From Crambe crambe (taxonomy: Eukaryota; Porifera; Demospongiae; Poecilosclerida; Crambeidae): a DNA stretch of 64,000 bases. Below the pieces are notes generated by a model that was not told the DNA's origin, made no database searches, and saw only the letters and a program-made list of their open reading frames with translations. Made by a program: the position numbers and the translations under genes. Positions 1 to 11,021 of this stretch are shown one piece after another. The first letter of the stretch is position 1. Each line of letters begins with the position of its first letter. The DNA is taken from NCBI GenBank assembly GCA_963924555.1, contig OZ004594.1, positions 4,805,563-4,869,562 on the forward strand. The letters are read 5' to 3'.

Positions 1-355
1 GAATACACAAAGAAGCATAATGAAACAGTTACTATACAGTTTGAAGTACACTTCATTAAATTTTCAGGTATCTAATAATTTTGGGGTAAAAATTAATATG
101 TATAAACAGCATAAATCATGGATACCCTATCAGAATCTGACCACAGTACTATTCCACACACTATTAAAAGCTCTAGGAAAAATATGCTTTGGGTTGCCAT
201 ACTAAGAACCCAAGAAACTTTATGTGAGCTTCCCTTAACACTAACATAGTGGAGAAATAACAATATATTATAGCTAAGCACCCTATATCTCCAATCATAG
301 ATACTAATCATTAATGCATGGATAGTACTAGTTAATACTTAGCTATAACTAGTAA
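1..355. other. 3' flank of family copy A
   Basis: AT-rich non-coding DNA. It matches, with small indels, the stretches just downstream of the other copies (about 22.2-22.47 kb, 36.24-36.44 kb, 51.1-51.36 kb, 57.35-57.6 kb), including the words AAAGCTCTAGGAAAAATATG and CTTTGGGTTG. It is therefore part of the duplicated unit. I see no gene in it. Confidence 0.6.
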
Positions 356-3300
356 TCATTTTGATGGTGACTCACTTTTGAGAGGGTTCCTTCCTGCAAA
401 CACACTGTGTCTGTCTAAGACCTCCCTCAGGGCATGGAATGTCACTGGCTGGGTGGGGCAACACATCATCCATGTCCGCAGCAATAGGAAACACTGATGA
501 GGGTGGTTGTTACGGTTACTGGGGTCCTGAGCAATGGCTGCTGCTAGTTCACTCACATTGTGAGGGAGGATGTCCTCAAAGAAATGCTTGTAAGGATATG
601 CACACCTAGCTATATCTGACAGAAAGCTTTCCGATACTTCATTATCTGAGTTACTGTCATCAAAAAGATTATCTAGGATTTCTTGATTTAAGCAGGCATA
701 AGGTTCAAAGTAAAGCAAATCTCTGATGCTTATATTTTGTAGTTCTGTACCTTGTTTTGTTGTTACATGACTTTTATCCTCAGCTATAGCACAAGATAGT
801 TCATGCATGGAAAAGGTAAGGAGTTGAGTGGTCTTTCTAAGAGGATAAGACTTCAACTCTTTTGGATGAATGAATTTTCTTGTAGTAGTGACTACCTTGG
901 AGTGTTCTTCCTTCACTTGAAACACAGTCTTGATGATCTCTGATCGCAACCTAACACCAGCCAATTCCGTATCTTTCTTGCAACCAATCATCACCACCAC
1001 AGCAGACATCTGCTCCACCACCTCAATCACAGCCTCCACCCCCTCCCTGTTCTGCCAATGAATGCCATTTTTCCACACGTTGCACTTCATTTGCATAACT
1101 GGACAAGTTGGTGTTTCTTGTTCTTCAGGATCAGGGTTCAGAGCTAAGGAGAAAGCTAAACGTAGGAGTAGTACATGCAGAAAACGTGGAAAGAGATCAT
1201 CCCCTTCAACATTGCAAGCTAAATACCAGCCAAATTTATAAATTAGTTCCCCATCTGTCATTATCTGTCCTTCTGGTCGGTCTGTTTTAACGAGAGCTGG
1301 GAAGAAATAAAGAGATCCTCCATGACCATCCCCAACATCTTCTACTAGAGTCTTCTTTCTTATGAGATCTGCTTCTGTCTGTCTTATTTCATGGCAAAAC
1401 TCAAAGTGATACATGAAGTCAACTATCATCTTTGCATCATATTTGCTGAACACTTCTGCAATTTTAGAAAGTGGGACAACTCCAGTACAGCCAAATGAGT
1501 CATAATGCTGCTTAAAGTTCTCAGGAGAAAAGATTGTTCCGTTCACTTTAGCCAACAAGACTTTGGTGTCAAGTATGATCCAACTACTATTAGTATTCTC
1601 ATTATCACAGAGAAAAAGGATCTTGCCTTGTTTATTCAAGGTGTGAAGTGCATCAAGTAAGTATGACATATTCATAACAATTCTTTTGGTTTGTAATAAC
1701 TCTATTAATGCATTTAATTTAAGTGTTACATTATTACTGAAAGAGGAATGCAGGAAACCAAAAATAAAAGATGTACAAAGGTCTACCTGCACTTCATCAT
1801 GAAACTGTGTACACCTTTTTGTGATGATTTCATATAGAGAATCAAGACCTTTGGAGGAAGCTTTAGTGCAGTTGATAAAAATACCCGAGTCTAATATTCC
1901 TGCTTCTATATTGGTCACATTTTTAACTTGCTCCATCTTACGATCAAGCTTACCTCTGATGGCATCAATATGAGTGAAAACAATTAAAATTGTGTGCCTG
2001 TTAGCTTCCAGGTTTGATATAAAAGAACTCCAATACTTCAATGCAGAACTGACTTCGATAACATCCTTACTCAGATCAAGAACAATAAGTATAATATTTC
2101 CAGGTGAGGAGGTGAGGTTCTTCAACATAGCTGCATGGCTGCTATAGTATTCAGCCTGACCAGCAAAATCTTAATGTGACATTCCCTGAACTACCGAACT
2201 GAATGGTGACAGGTACTATTCCAGCTGTGTTCAACTCGACACCAGATACCCTTCTAGATCTAGCAAGAAGATCATTGAACACATTTCTACCCACTTTATC
2301 TTGTATGGCCTTGATAAGAGTACTCTTACCAGCTGAAGGATTACCAACTACAAATACCTTCAAGTTGGGATTGGAAATGGTACTACCAAACTTATCATTA
2401 ACACACGTGAAAACTCTGTCTTCAAATTTCTTTAGTGATTGTAAACTTTGGAATAACTTTTGAGTACAGTGCTCATAGACACTTACCATGAAAGGTATCC
2501 TTAGACCACACTCACGATTATTAGTCAGGTATTTGACCACAATTAGGTGCTCATGATAAAAGGCAACAGCCAAAGGAGAAAACCCTTCTATATTTCTTAC
2601 ATTTGGATTGCACTCAGTCTTAGTAACTAGCCATATAACAATTTCTAGATAACCATTTCTACAGGCAAAGTGTAGTGGGGTCCAACCCGATATACTTCTA
2701 ATGTTTGGATCAACATGCAATTCAACCACTAGTGTCTTAATTATGTTCAGACATCCCATATCACTAGCAATGTGTAGTGGGGTCAAACCTGAACTATCCA
2801 AGACTGTTGGATCAATACCTACAGTGTTCACCAACATCATAATTCCGTTGTTATCACCCTCAATGCATGCATGATGAAGTAGTTGACAACCACAACTCTC
2901 CTTAATGGATTGACTGATATGTACTCTGGTGAAGAACCACTTAACAATATGAAGATGTCCCTTTTTATAAGCGTAATAGAGTGGGATCATATTATCACTG
3001 TCCTTAATAGTTGGGTCAGCATGTGCTGTAGTCACTAACCATTTAACAACTTTTAAATAATCATTCCTACAGGCAAAGTGTAGTGGAGTCCAGCCTGATT
3101 TACTTTTAATATCAGGGTCAACATGTAATTCAACCACTAGTGTCTTAATTATGTCCAGATGTCCCATATAACTAGCACTGTGTAGTGAGGTCAAACCTGA
3201 ACTATGTAGGACTGTTGGATCAATACCTGCAGTGTTCACCAACCACCTAATTCTGTTTCTATCACCCTTAATACACACATCACTAAGTAGTTGACAACCA

Positions 3301-4344
3301 CAACTCTCCTTAATGGATTGATGGATATGTACACTAGTGAAGAACCACTTAACAATATGAAGATGTCCCTCTTCACAACCATAACAAAGTGGGGTCTTAC
3401 CATCACTGTCCTCCACTGTTGGGTCAACATGTGCTGTAGTCACTAACCACTCTACAATACCTAGATATCCAAACCCACAAGCATAGTGAAGTGGGTTCAT
3501 GCCATTACTGTCCTTAGTTGTATGTTCAACATGTGCTGTAGTCACTAACCACTTAACAGTATCTAGATTTCCCAGCATACAAGCATAATGAAGTATGTTC
3601 CTGCCATCGCTGTCCTTGATTGCCAGATCAACTTGTGCTGTAGTCACTAACCACTCAATAATATCTAGATGTCCCACCATAGAAACTATCTTAATAAGTA
3701 GGTCATTGTCATTGTTGTTCACTGGATCAACACGTGCTGTAGTCACTAACCACTTAACAGTGTTTATGTCCCCCAATACAAGCATAGCAAAGTGGGTCAA
3801 AAGAATCAAAACCAAAGTTGTCCTTGATTGCTGGGTCAACATGTCCTGTAGTCACTAACCACTCAACTATATTCAGATGACCTACCAGACAAGCATTGTC
3901 GAGTGGGGTGAAACCATATCTGTCTTCAAGTGTTGAGTCAACATGCTTTGTAGTCATTAATCTCTCTACAACATCTAATTGTCCTCCCAGACAAGCACTG
4001 TGAACATCCCTATCTTTAATTTCTGAACTTCTATACTCCTTTTTGATAATCACTACAAGTATGTACTTGAGTGCCCCATAATGCCTGGATGAACAAGCAT
4101 CTCTCATTAAATTTGCTATTACCTTAATATACAGTAGTTGATCATGTTTATCAAGTAGTCTCATCATCTCTCTCACCACCTCTTCCCATCCACTAAGCAG
4201 TGCAGACTCAAGAGCACCACTGTTCCACTTCTTAGGGCAGGGAAGTTGGTGAAGAATTTCCAGCAAATCTCCCTCACTACTATTATCAGTTGCTGATAAA
4301 CTCTGGACTGCCCTCAATGCTCTATTCACATCAAATAATGCCAT
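356..4344 (-). pseudogene. Ankyrin-ROC-COR-death protein, copy A (two frameshifts)
   Basis: Reading from the MALFDVNRAL start at 4344, the protein has an N-terminal helical region (about 110 aa), about 15 ankyrin repeats, a ROC GTPase with P-loop GNPSAGKST, switch motif DFAGQ (lost at the break) and THID, a COR domain, and a C-terminal death-like domain ending in SPSK. Two breaks interrupt it. One is at about 3765-3785 in ankyrin repeat 3. The other, at about 2165, is a net 2-base loss exactly in the sequence for the GTPase DFAGQ motif (other copies have ATCATAAAATG where A has ATCTTAATG). The protein is otherwise well kept (pieces of about 590, 560 and 190 aa), so the decay is recent, or a sequencing error cannot be excluded. 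Ankyrin repeats 7-10 and 11-14 are a block duplication not present in D. Its C-terminal subtype (MMCCPTQPVTF) matches copy E. Confidence 0.85.
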
Positions 4345-5133
4345 TAGTTAATGGAGGTTTATACTAGCTATGTGGCTCAGAAAGATAACACTCTAGCTAT
4401 ATTTGGATACACAACCTGTCATGTGATGTTGTACAATACATTAGCTACAACACTGTGTAATGAAGTATATGCCATTGATACCATGACCAATAGTATTCTA
4501 TTACTTGATACTATGCATCACTTGGCAGTTGCATACATAAGCTGGTCCTCCCCATACCTTTTCTTGTGACTGCATGTACTTAGCTATGTTCAATAGCATA
4601 GATTTTTTTTCCATTTTAGCACAAAAACTAAACAATAGCTAGCTATTTTCAACGTGAAATTTTTTTTAAAAAAATTGACTTCCCTAAATGGAGTATAATA
4701 ATAGTTATATAAACAATTGCCTACCTGTACATCTTTATCACTTTTTACCCACAGTTTTTCCACTATACAGCAAAAGAGCTATAGTACGGTCAAAACTCCA
4801 CCAAAATCTACTAAGGCCAAAGCCTTATAGGCTCCTACACCCCTGATTAAGTATGGAATGAAATGTAATACAACTTAGAAGTGTATTCTTTGTTGTTATT
4901 ATTGTTTCCTTTCTAATATGCTGCTTTCTTATTTATTTTTGTATAGAAACTTTGACCCACCCATCTGGTATGATATTCCAGCTTATGCCCATTGAAAGTA
5001 ACTTGAATTATCAATTCCACTATTATTTGTATGATTGCTATTTTCACACAGTGTACGTAAGTACTGAAGGTAAGTTACATACCAATTAAAAAATGAAAAA
5101 GGCGTATGAACATAAGAACAGATGCTTAAGTAT
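4345..5133. other. Intergenic, upstream flank of copy A
   Basis: The first part (about 4370-4680) resembles the upstream flanks of copies D and E: a CTCTAGCTATATTTGGATA-like stretch, a CAGTCATGTG-like word, and AATAGCTAGCTATTTTCAACGTGAAA. Unlike the other copies it carries no HMG-gene fragment. The rest is AT-rich with no gene visible. The two flanking genes are both on the minus strand, so copy A's promoter should lie here. Confidence 0.4.
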
Positions 5134-8100
5134 TTATTGTTCCAGCAATGGCTCACGTAAGTTCATGGAAATAACTGTTGTGGTGTGGGGTTTTAGTGCG
5201 CTGTCAGCAGGCCTTGGTGGAGTTACCAAGTCAACATCGTCTTGTTTTTGTTCCTTCTGAAATCGATTTTTGATGGCCAATACAACCTTGGAGGTGCTCA
5301 GCAGATACAAGTATATGTGAACTACAAGTGTACAAGCGAAACTGAGGAATGCTATGGAAATAGAAGCTGTGATGCATATACATGTGGCTGGTCCAGGATT
5401 CTGTTTACCTCCTAGATAGGGCATCACAATTGCAAGAATACCCAAATTCGAAAAGTAGGAAATTTCCAATAAATTGACTACATAACTTGAGTAAGTGTCA
5501 TTAAGAGCTCTGGCTGCCAACAATGCAAAAGTGACTAAAGCGATAGCAAGCAATTTGGACTCAAAGTAGCTGTTGAGAAAAGTAGTGAACAGGATACATC
5601 GTGTGAACAGGAAAAGTCCAGCCCAATAGCGATGCTTCTTCTTGAAGGGGGCATGGTAGGCATCCATAATGGATATAAATGCTATGCTCCGGAATATTCT
5701 TTTTAAGCATTTAATTTTTTGCATGGAACGCAAGAACTGTCCAAATGTCAGTAGTAATGTGTATGGTAGGAATAGAATTATAAGAAAGAACAGAGCCACT
5801 GAGAAAAGAGCGACATATCTTTCTGTAAGGAAGTAGACATTGCCATCATACAACCACACTTTATGGGGTATTAGAGGAACTTCTACTTCATCTGCATTTC
5901 CCTCGAAGACCTCAGTGAAAGTGAGAATAGTTATAATGGTCTTTAGTATCTTAGTGTAGGATAACAGAAACAGTGTGCATAATACAGGTATGATATTCCT
6001 ACCAAGAAGTTTCATGACCCATCTGGAGTAGTGGCTGATAACAATAACGACAAATACAAGGAAGCACAGATAGAGAGGGAATGCAAATTGTAGCCAGGTC
6101 TTTTGATAGGCGTCCATGTTGTGAATAAAGCAGGTTTCAATCCCAAAGTCAAGGTTGATCCAATCTATGAAGACTGACAGTACAGGATGAATGGAACAGC
6201 TGCTCAAGTTCACTATTCCACTCATTGATATGACATTAGCATAAAATATCAGTCCATTTATTGTGCCAGTAGAAACAGTCAATCTGGTGAGTAGGAGGAG
6301 TATTATTAATCCCACCCCCAAGATACCAATTATTACAATTATGAATATATACTTTGTGTTATTGGGACACAACAAACATTTGTTAGTCCCAAGTCCGATG
6401 CTGAAATTTGCCTTGCACTTACCACACAGTATTCCGCTTCGATTATGTGTGCATTGCTTGTCTGGATCATCTGTGTCCAAGTATCGAGTAGCAGGACCTT
6501 TGCAGTAATTTAAGGGACACTCTCTCTGTAGGAGTAGCTGATGTCCAATGTAGCCAATCCATATTTGACCACTTACTTCAAGACTGAGATTTCCTCGACA
6601 TTGTACATATTTCCCAAGATGTTTTAGGATCCTTTTATCACAAATGCACTTATCTTCTTGCTGCTGAAAACCTAGTGGACAAAAGTGTCTATGTAGAATG
6701 ATACGAATACTAGACTCCTGTGAATCATTACATGGGCCATCTGCTGTCATTACTAGTGTTGCTAATGGTCCTACCTGGAAGACGAGATTTTCACATTTAT
6801 TGTTTTTGATAACTTTTACGCTTTCAATCTGTGCTGCCATGGATTCATTGAGTCTACTTCGTATTACTGCTTGTTTTGGTGTAAAGTTTTGATCCACACC
6901 TGCAATGGATAAAATCAGATCCTCTTGTCTTGCCAGTGTTACTTCTTGCTCCCTGAGACTGCAATTGACAATATTATCGACACAAAAGCAAGTATCAGTC
7001 ACATTTGATGTCACTGCCAAAAATGAGTCATTGTAGAAACTAAATCTGTTGAATAAACTCAGACCATTTTCCTTTGAATTGGTAGTTACACATTTACTCA
7101 ATAACCCTCCATACAAATCACTTCCTTCTGGAGCAGAGTTGTTCTCAAAATTCAGAGGTTTTGAAATACTACTATCAATCTGTGGGTCAAATTCAAAGAA
7201 GCATTTTCTCCTCCAGCACTCCTTAGCTGTGTCTAATACAAATATGCCACCACCCTGTCCCACAGCAGAATTTTCTATCAGGTTCAGTTGACTTTTATAT
7301 GCCAGGAATATTGACGAGGAGTTAATGCTGATACCACCACCTGATTCTTTGGCACTATTTCCTTGAAATGAAACTTTGTCTATAACCTTGATTAGTGATA
7401 ATGCCAACATGATGCCACCACCCGAGTATCCAGCCTTGTTCCTGCTTACTGAAGAATTTTGGGCCAAGAGTTGAGATGATTTAGCATATATTCCTCCACC
7501 ACTATTTCTGGCTCTGTTATTCGTGAAGAAATCAGAATACAAACGAAACTCAGATTCCGTTATATGAACAGCTCCACCATCATATGCAATATTGTTCTGG
7601 AAATCATTCGTATTGGAAAATAGTACAACACGGCGGCTACGTGGTTGCTGTATTGTATTATAAGCATATATTGCTCCACCTACTGCTGCTTGGTTGCCAT
7701 GAAATTCACTTCCAAAAATCTTTATTTCAATAGTTATATAAGGACCTGGTTCAAAGAACAAGGCTCCTCCAGCAGTTATGGCTTGGTTGCCTCTGAAATT
7801 ACATTTGAATAGGGAGACTGCAAAGTTATAAGAATCATATCTACTAGGTACATAGTAGATTGCACCTCCTGATGTGTCAACTTTATTTGATTCAAAGGAA
7901 CAATTATTCAAGGTTGCATTTCCTTCATTTAGCCATATTGCACCTCCTCCATGGGCAGCAGAATTATTAACAAACGTACAATTTATAATAGTCAGCAAAA
8001 GAGTATTATATTTTTGAGCCAAGGCTCCACCATAACCATTTGTGGCTTTGTTATTGACAAATATAGAATTAGTAATTGTTACATAATAAGGACGAGTATT

Positions 8101-8712
8101 GATCTTTATTGCTCCTCCATTGTCGGCATAACATCCAGAAAGAAGGTTACAGCTATTAGCAACTTGGTGATCGTAAAAACTGCACCATGTGATATTAATG
8201 AATTGCATTATAGGAGCAAACTCAAAAAAATATTCAAGATAAAAATCAATGGCTTTCCCGCTATTACCACCTACGAACGAGCAATTAACTGCTTCGAAAG
8301 CACCTTGACCAACAATTAATGATGCACCAATCGACACATTTTTTTGTTCTAGAATTGTGATGAAATTTAGCTGATGAATTATGGTAAAATTTGTAGCCCT
8401 TAGCCTGAAAAATGGATGATTCGTTCTGATTAATACAACTTTACCATTCTGCCAATTTGATAATCGTAAATTGAACACATGAAAATTCAGTGTTTGACTG
8501 ACTGTGTAATTGCCAGGAAGAAAGAAAAGTGTGAGATCATCAGTGGTGGAATGACTATATTCCTGTAACGTGTGACACACTGAAGTGTTGGTACTTGATA
8601 GTTGATTTCTACAGAATTCGTCATCTTCGTAAGATGGCTTGACATAATAGACTTTTTCTGCTACAGAAAATGAAATCAGAGCAACCAAGATGATGAAAAA
8701 CATTATTATCAA
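5134..8712 (-). CDS. Secreted beta-helix (GGxI repeat) protein with multi-pass membrane C-terminus
   Basis: Single open reading frame of 1192 aa. It starts with a signal peptide (MIIMFFIILVALISFSVAEK). Residues about 100-530 are a run of pectin-lyase-like beta-helix coils marked by a dozen GGAI/GGGI motifs (for example NGGAIKI, SGGGIYAK, QGGGIFVL) with many N-glycosylation sequons. Residues about 580-785 are cysteine-rich and end in an EGF/TNFR-like piece (CGKCKANFS...CLLCP). From about residue 787 there are 8-9 hydrophobic segments (first YIFIIVIIGILGVGL), then a short cytoplasmic tail ending EPLLEQ. This suggests a surface receptor with an extracellular solenoid. The GGxI repeats recall chlamydial polymorphic membrane proteins and similar eukaryotic repeats, but the membrane part and the metazoan context argue against a bacterial contaminant. 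Ligand and signalling route are unknown. The absence of introns in 3.6 kb is notable. Confidence 0.85.
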   Translation of the reverse strand: MIIMFFIILVALISFSVAEKVYYVKPSYEDDEFCRNQLSSTNTSVCHTLQEYSHSTTDDLTLFFLPGNYTVSQTLNFHVFNLRLSNWQNGKVVLIRTNHPFFRLRATNFTIIHQLNFITILEQKNVSIGASLIVGQGAFEAVNCSFVGGNSGKAIDFYLEYFFEFAPIMQFINITWCSFYDHQVANSCNLLSGCYADNGGAIKINTRPYYVTITNSIFVNNKATNGYGGALAQKYNTLLLTIINCTFVNNSAAHGGGAIWLNEGNATLNNCSFESNKVDTSGGAIYYVPSRYDSYNFAVSLFKCNFRGNQAITAGGALFFEPGPYITIEIKIFGSEFHGNQAAVGGAIYAYNTIQQPRSRRVVLFSNTNDFQNNIAYDGGAVHITESEFRLYSDFFTNNRARNSGGGIYAKSSQLLAQNSSVSRNKAGYSGGGIMLALSLIKVIDKVSFQGNSAKESGGGISINSSSIFLAYKSQLNLIENSAVGQGGGIFVLDTAKECWRRKCFFEFDPQIDSSISKPLNFENNSAPEGSDLYGGLLSKCVTTNSKENGLSLFNRFSFYNDSFLAVTSNVTDTCFCVDNIVNCSLREQEVTLARQEDLILSIAGVDQNFTPKQAVIRSRLNESMAAQIESVKVIKNNKCENLVFQVGPLATLVMTADGPCNDSQESSIRIILHRHFCPLGFQQQEDKCICDKRILKHLGKYVQCRGNLSLEVSGQIWIGYIGHQLLLQRECPLNYCKGPATRYLDTDDPDKQCTHNRSGILCGKCKANFSIGLGTNKCLLCPNNTKYIFIIVIIGILGVGLIILLLLTRLTVSTGTINGLIFYANVISMSGIVNLSSCSIHPVLSVFIDWINLDFGIETCFIHNMDAYQKTWLQFAFPLYLCFLVFVVIVISHYSRWVMKLLGRNIIPVLCTLFLLSYTKILKTIITILTFTEVFEGNADEVEVPLIPHKVWLYDGNVYFLTERYVALFSVALFFLIILFLPYTLLLTFGQFLRSMQKIKCLKRIFRSIAFISIMDAYHAPFKKKHRYWAGLFLFTRCILFTTFLNSYFESKLLAIALVTFALLAARALNDTYSSYVVNLLEISYFSNLGILAIVMPYLGGKQNPGPATCICITASISIAFLSFACTLVVHIYLYLLSTSKVVLAIKNRFQKEQKQDDVDLVTPPRPADSALKPHTTTVISMNLREPLLEQ

Positions 8713-8959
8713 TGTTAGCTGAAATTTGCTGCAGTGCCTTGGTAGCTGCTAGCTGTGTCCACACATGCAAGCTTTTTATATACTCCAGGAATCTTTGTTA
8801 TTTCCCCAAGATGTTAAGACCCAAATCCTCACTGTTCGTAGTAATGTTTTTTGGGGGGATATGGTTTAGAAATGGGTTTTTAAATAGATTTTTAGACCAG
8901 CTGTTAATTTCAAACAATCCTGATGATAGATAAAGAATCCAAGTCAACTTCGATCCTGT

Positions 8960-9385
8960 TTACTCAATCATCAGAGTTTGGAAAAACTTTTGGTCATGAT
9001 TGAGACTGCTTAAAATAAGTATTAGCTATAAGTGTTCATGTCCTGCTTAGAGTTTGGAGTAACTTTTTATCATGGCCATGTGTATATGTACGTAGCTAGC
9101 TAGCTTACTACTAATTAGCGAATTGCTAGTTTAGGGGAAGGCTCTTAGTTTGGAGAAACTTTTGGTCGTAGTCATACAAATTCTAGATCGATCTGATTTG
9201 GTAACTAGCTAGTTTTAGAGAAAGACTGTTTATTATAATTATCAGCAGTTTGGAAACTTGTCACGATCAGAGTTTGCTGGTCATGATCGGCTCCTTCAAA
9301 GAGTTTGGAAACTGGTCACGATCAAAGAGTTGGACCCTTTGAACTTGGGAAGTTTGGAGTCATTTCTGGTCAGGACTAATATTGA
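8960..9385. repeat. Degenerate spaced repeat, TTTGGA...GGTCA unit
   Basis: A loose motif of the form GAGTTTGGA-(A/G)AAACTTTT-GGTCATGATC recurs at about 8966, 9048, 9148, 9246, 9299 and 9349, spaced roughly 50-100 bp. Copies differ by point changes and indels. No coding frame runs through it. Function unknown; it could be a decayed minisatellite. Confidence 0.5.
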
Positions 9386-9637
9386 GAGTATAATCAATTT
9401 TGATCCTGTAGCTGTTTATTATAATGTAATTGTGACTAATCACCATGCATGCTACATACGTATGCTAGCTAATCACATTAAGCAATAAACTAATCAATCA
9501 ACTACAATAAAATTTCAAAAGCAATTTTCATTCAGTTATTAGTTCACTCTGTACAAACTTCAATAGTATTTCACACAATAAGTATCATGCTAATGATTAC
9601 AAGATATATCAAGTCGATCTTCATCACATTCAATGTT

Positions 9638-9975
9638 TCAGAATTTGGCAATATAGCTACGTATCTTCTTCTTGTACACACATATTGCACTCTTGCCAAC
9701 AGCCTTCTGGAAATCTTTGAAGGATTTGAACTGGAACACTCTGTCTTGTCCATTCACTGGATTATCAGCAATGCAATGTAGCTCAGTAGTATTTAAACGT
9801 CTCCCAATCCCTATGGCAAACACTTGCCGCAATCACACAGAGGCAAGCTATGTTTGAGAGATCTCACTTTGTTGCAAATAGGAGGTTCACTATTGGTCTG
9901 TTCTCCAGTGATGTAGATAATGTCAATATAGCTACAGGCTATGATCACCACAGTCCTAGCACCTGACTTGTCAAA
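9638..9975 (-). pseudogene. VWA-domain fragment
   Basis: On the minus strand, 9832-9690 encodes VFAIGIGRRLNTTELHCIA followed by NPVNGQDRVFQFKSFKDF. This is the typical end of a von Willebrand A domain of the matrilin/collagen VI kind (VFAIGIG...EL..IA..P...VF....DF). Just upstream, 9975-9835 reads GARTVVIIA..., like the preceding VWA strand, but the two are in different frames, with a TGA directly before the first. No start codon, signal peptide or splice-bounded exon could be fixed. It is a decayed piece, or an exon of a gene I cannot complete. It is unrelated in sequence to the VWA7 gene to the right. Confidence 0.4.
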
Positions 9976-10049
9976 AATATCTGTTCACAACCATGTCATA
10001 AGTAGCTAATCATACATGCATTTATTAATGCAGACTATATCTAACAACC

Positions 10050-10690
10050 ATATTACTAATTATGACATCAGTCTTGTTTGTGATTTGTTGTGGTCATTAT
10101 TTCCTGTTCATGTATAATCCTAAAGTATTAATAAACTAAAGAATATGCTGTAAGTAATAGAGGAATATACAGAGAATGTACAATACTGTCTAGATGGTGC
10201 TACCACTACTGATCTGTACATGGTTCAGTTGCCTACTGCATCAGTAATTGAACACCAACTTCAATGCTTTTATTCCCACTCTTGCAACTGGAACCAGTTC
10301 ACTCAGTGCCTCAAAGATGTTCTCTGTGGTCTACTTCCTCCACTGCTGCTCTCTGCTCATTGATGGGATGCATCATCCTCTGGTAGTTCCATCTCCTTCT
10401 CCAAAGGTCAAGTCTGGATAAAGGATAAGATAAGAGGTCATCAGCCAGGGGTATAACTCACCCATGCTATACTTAGCGATGAAGACAGTAGTATAATGTA
10501 CATACATCGATCGTGAATAATGATCTAGCCTTTTGATCCTGCAAACACACTGTGTCTGTCTAAGACCTCCCTCAGGGCATGGAACATCACTGGGACAATA
10601 CACTGTCAATCTTTGCAGTATCAGGAGGCATTGACGAGGGTGGTTGTGTCGTGATGGAAACTGGGGTCCTGAGTCTTAATTGGCCCTCTC
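10050..10690. pseudogene. Relic of the family duplication unit
   Basis: A mosaic of pieces seen in the main array. 10537-10675 matches the codons for the death-like domain of the ankyrin-ROC-COR family (minus strand; CTGTCTAAGACCTCCCTCAG, then GAGGCATTGACGAGGGTGGT). 10420-10500 matches the inter-copy spacer (AGGTCATCAGCC...CTTAGCGATGAAGACAGTAG). 10060-10320 matches the HMG-gene fragment and its flank but in the opposite orientation (TGGAACCAGTTCACTCAGTG). It is far more degraded than copies A-E and shows that the array once extended to this point. Confidence 0.65.
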
Positions 10691-10913
10691 AGATCAGCAG
10701 AGTAGTAGCTATAGTTATACTTTTAGGAGAACTTGTTGAAAATTTCTAGTGTATCCAGTCTCCTGAAAATATCAACACTGTGTGCTATAAGTATTTGACA
10801 TTCAATATGTTCGGCGCTCGGGGCTGGCTACACCAGATTAAGTAGTTACATCACCCTGGATGTACACCTCTCAGGGTACTACTTGATGTACCAGAATCAC
10901 AATTCCAGCTATA

Positions 10914-11019
10914 AGTGTGTACTTTATATCGAAGGAATGTTTCATGTAAACAGTATAGGTATGCAGTTTACATCTTACTGTTTACAGAGAGCATTCCTTA
11001 GATATATGCAATACACACT
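10914..11019. repeat. Imperfect palindrome, about 105 bp
   Basis: GTGTGTACTTTATATCGAAGGAATG at the left pairs imperfectly with CATTCCTTAGATATATGCAATACACAC at the right, and GTAAACAGTAT pairs with TACTGTTTAC inside. Probably a small foldback element. No coding content. Confidence 0.5.
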
Positions 11020-11021
11020 TT

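Noticed and set aside
5134..8712. Chlamydial Pmp-like gene from a bacterial symbiont or contaminant
   Set aside because: No autotransporter barrel; instead a eukaryotic-type signal peptide, many N-glycosylation sites and a multi-pass membrane end, between eukaryotic genes with shared base composition.
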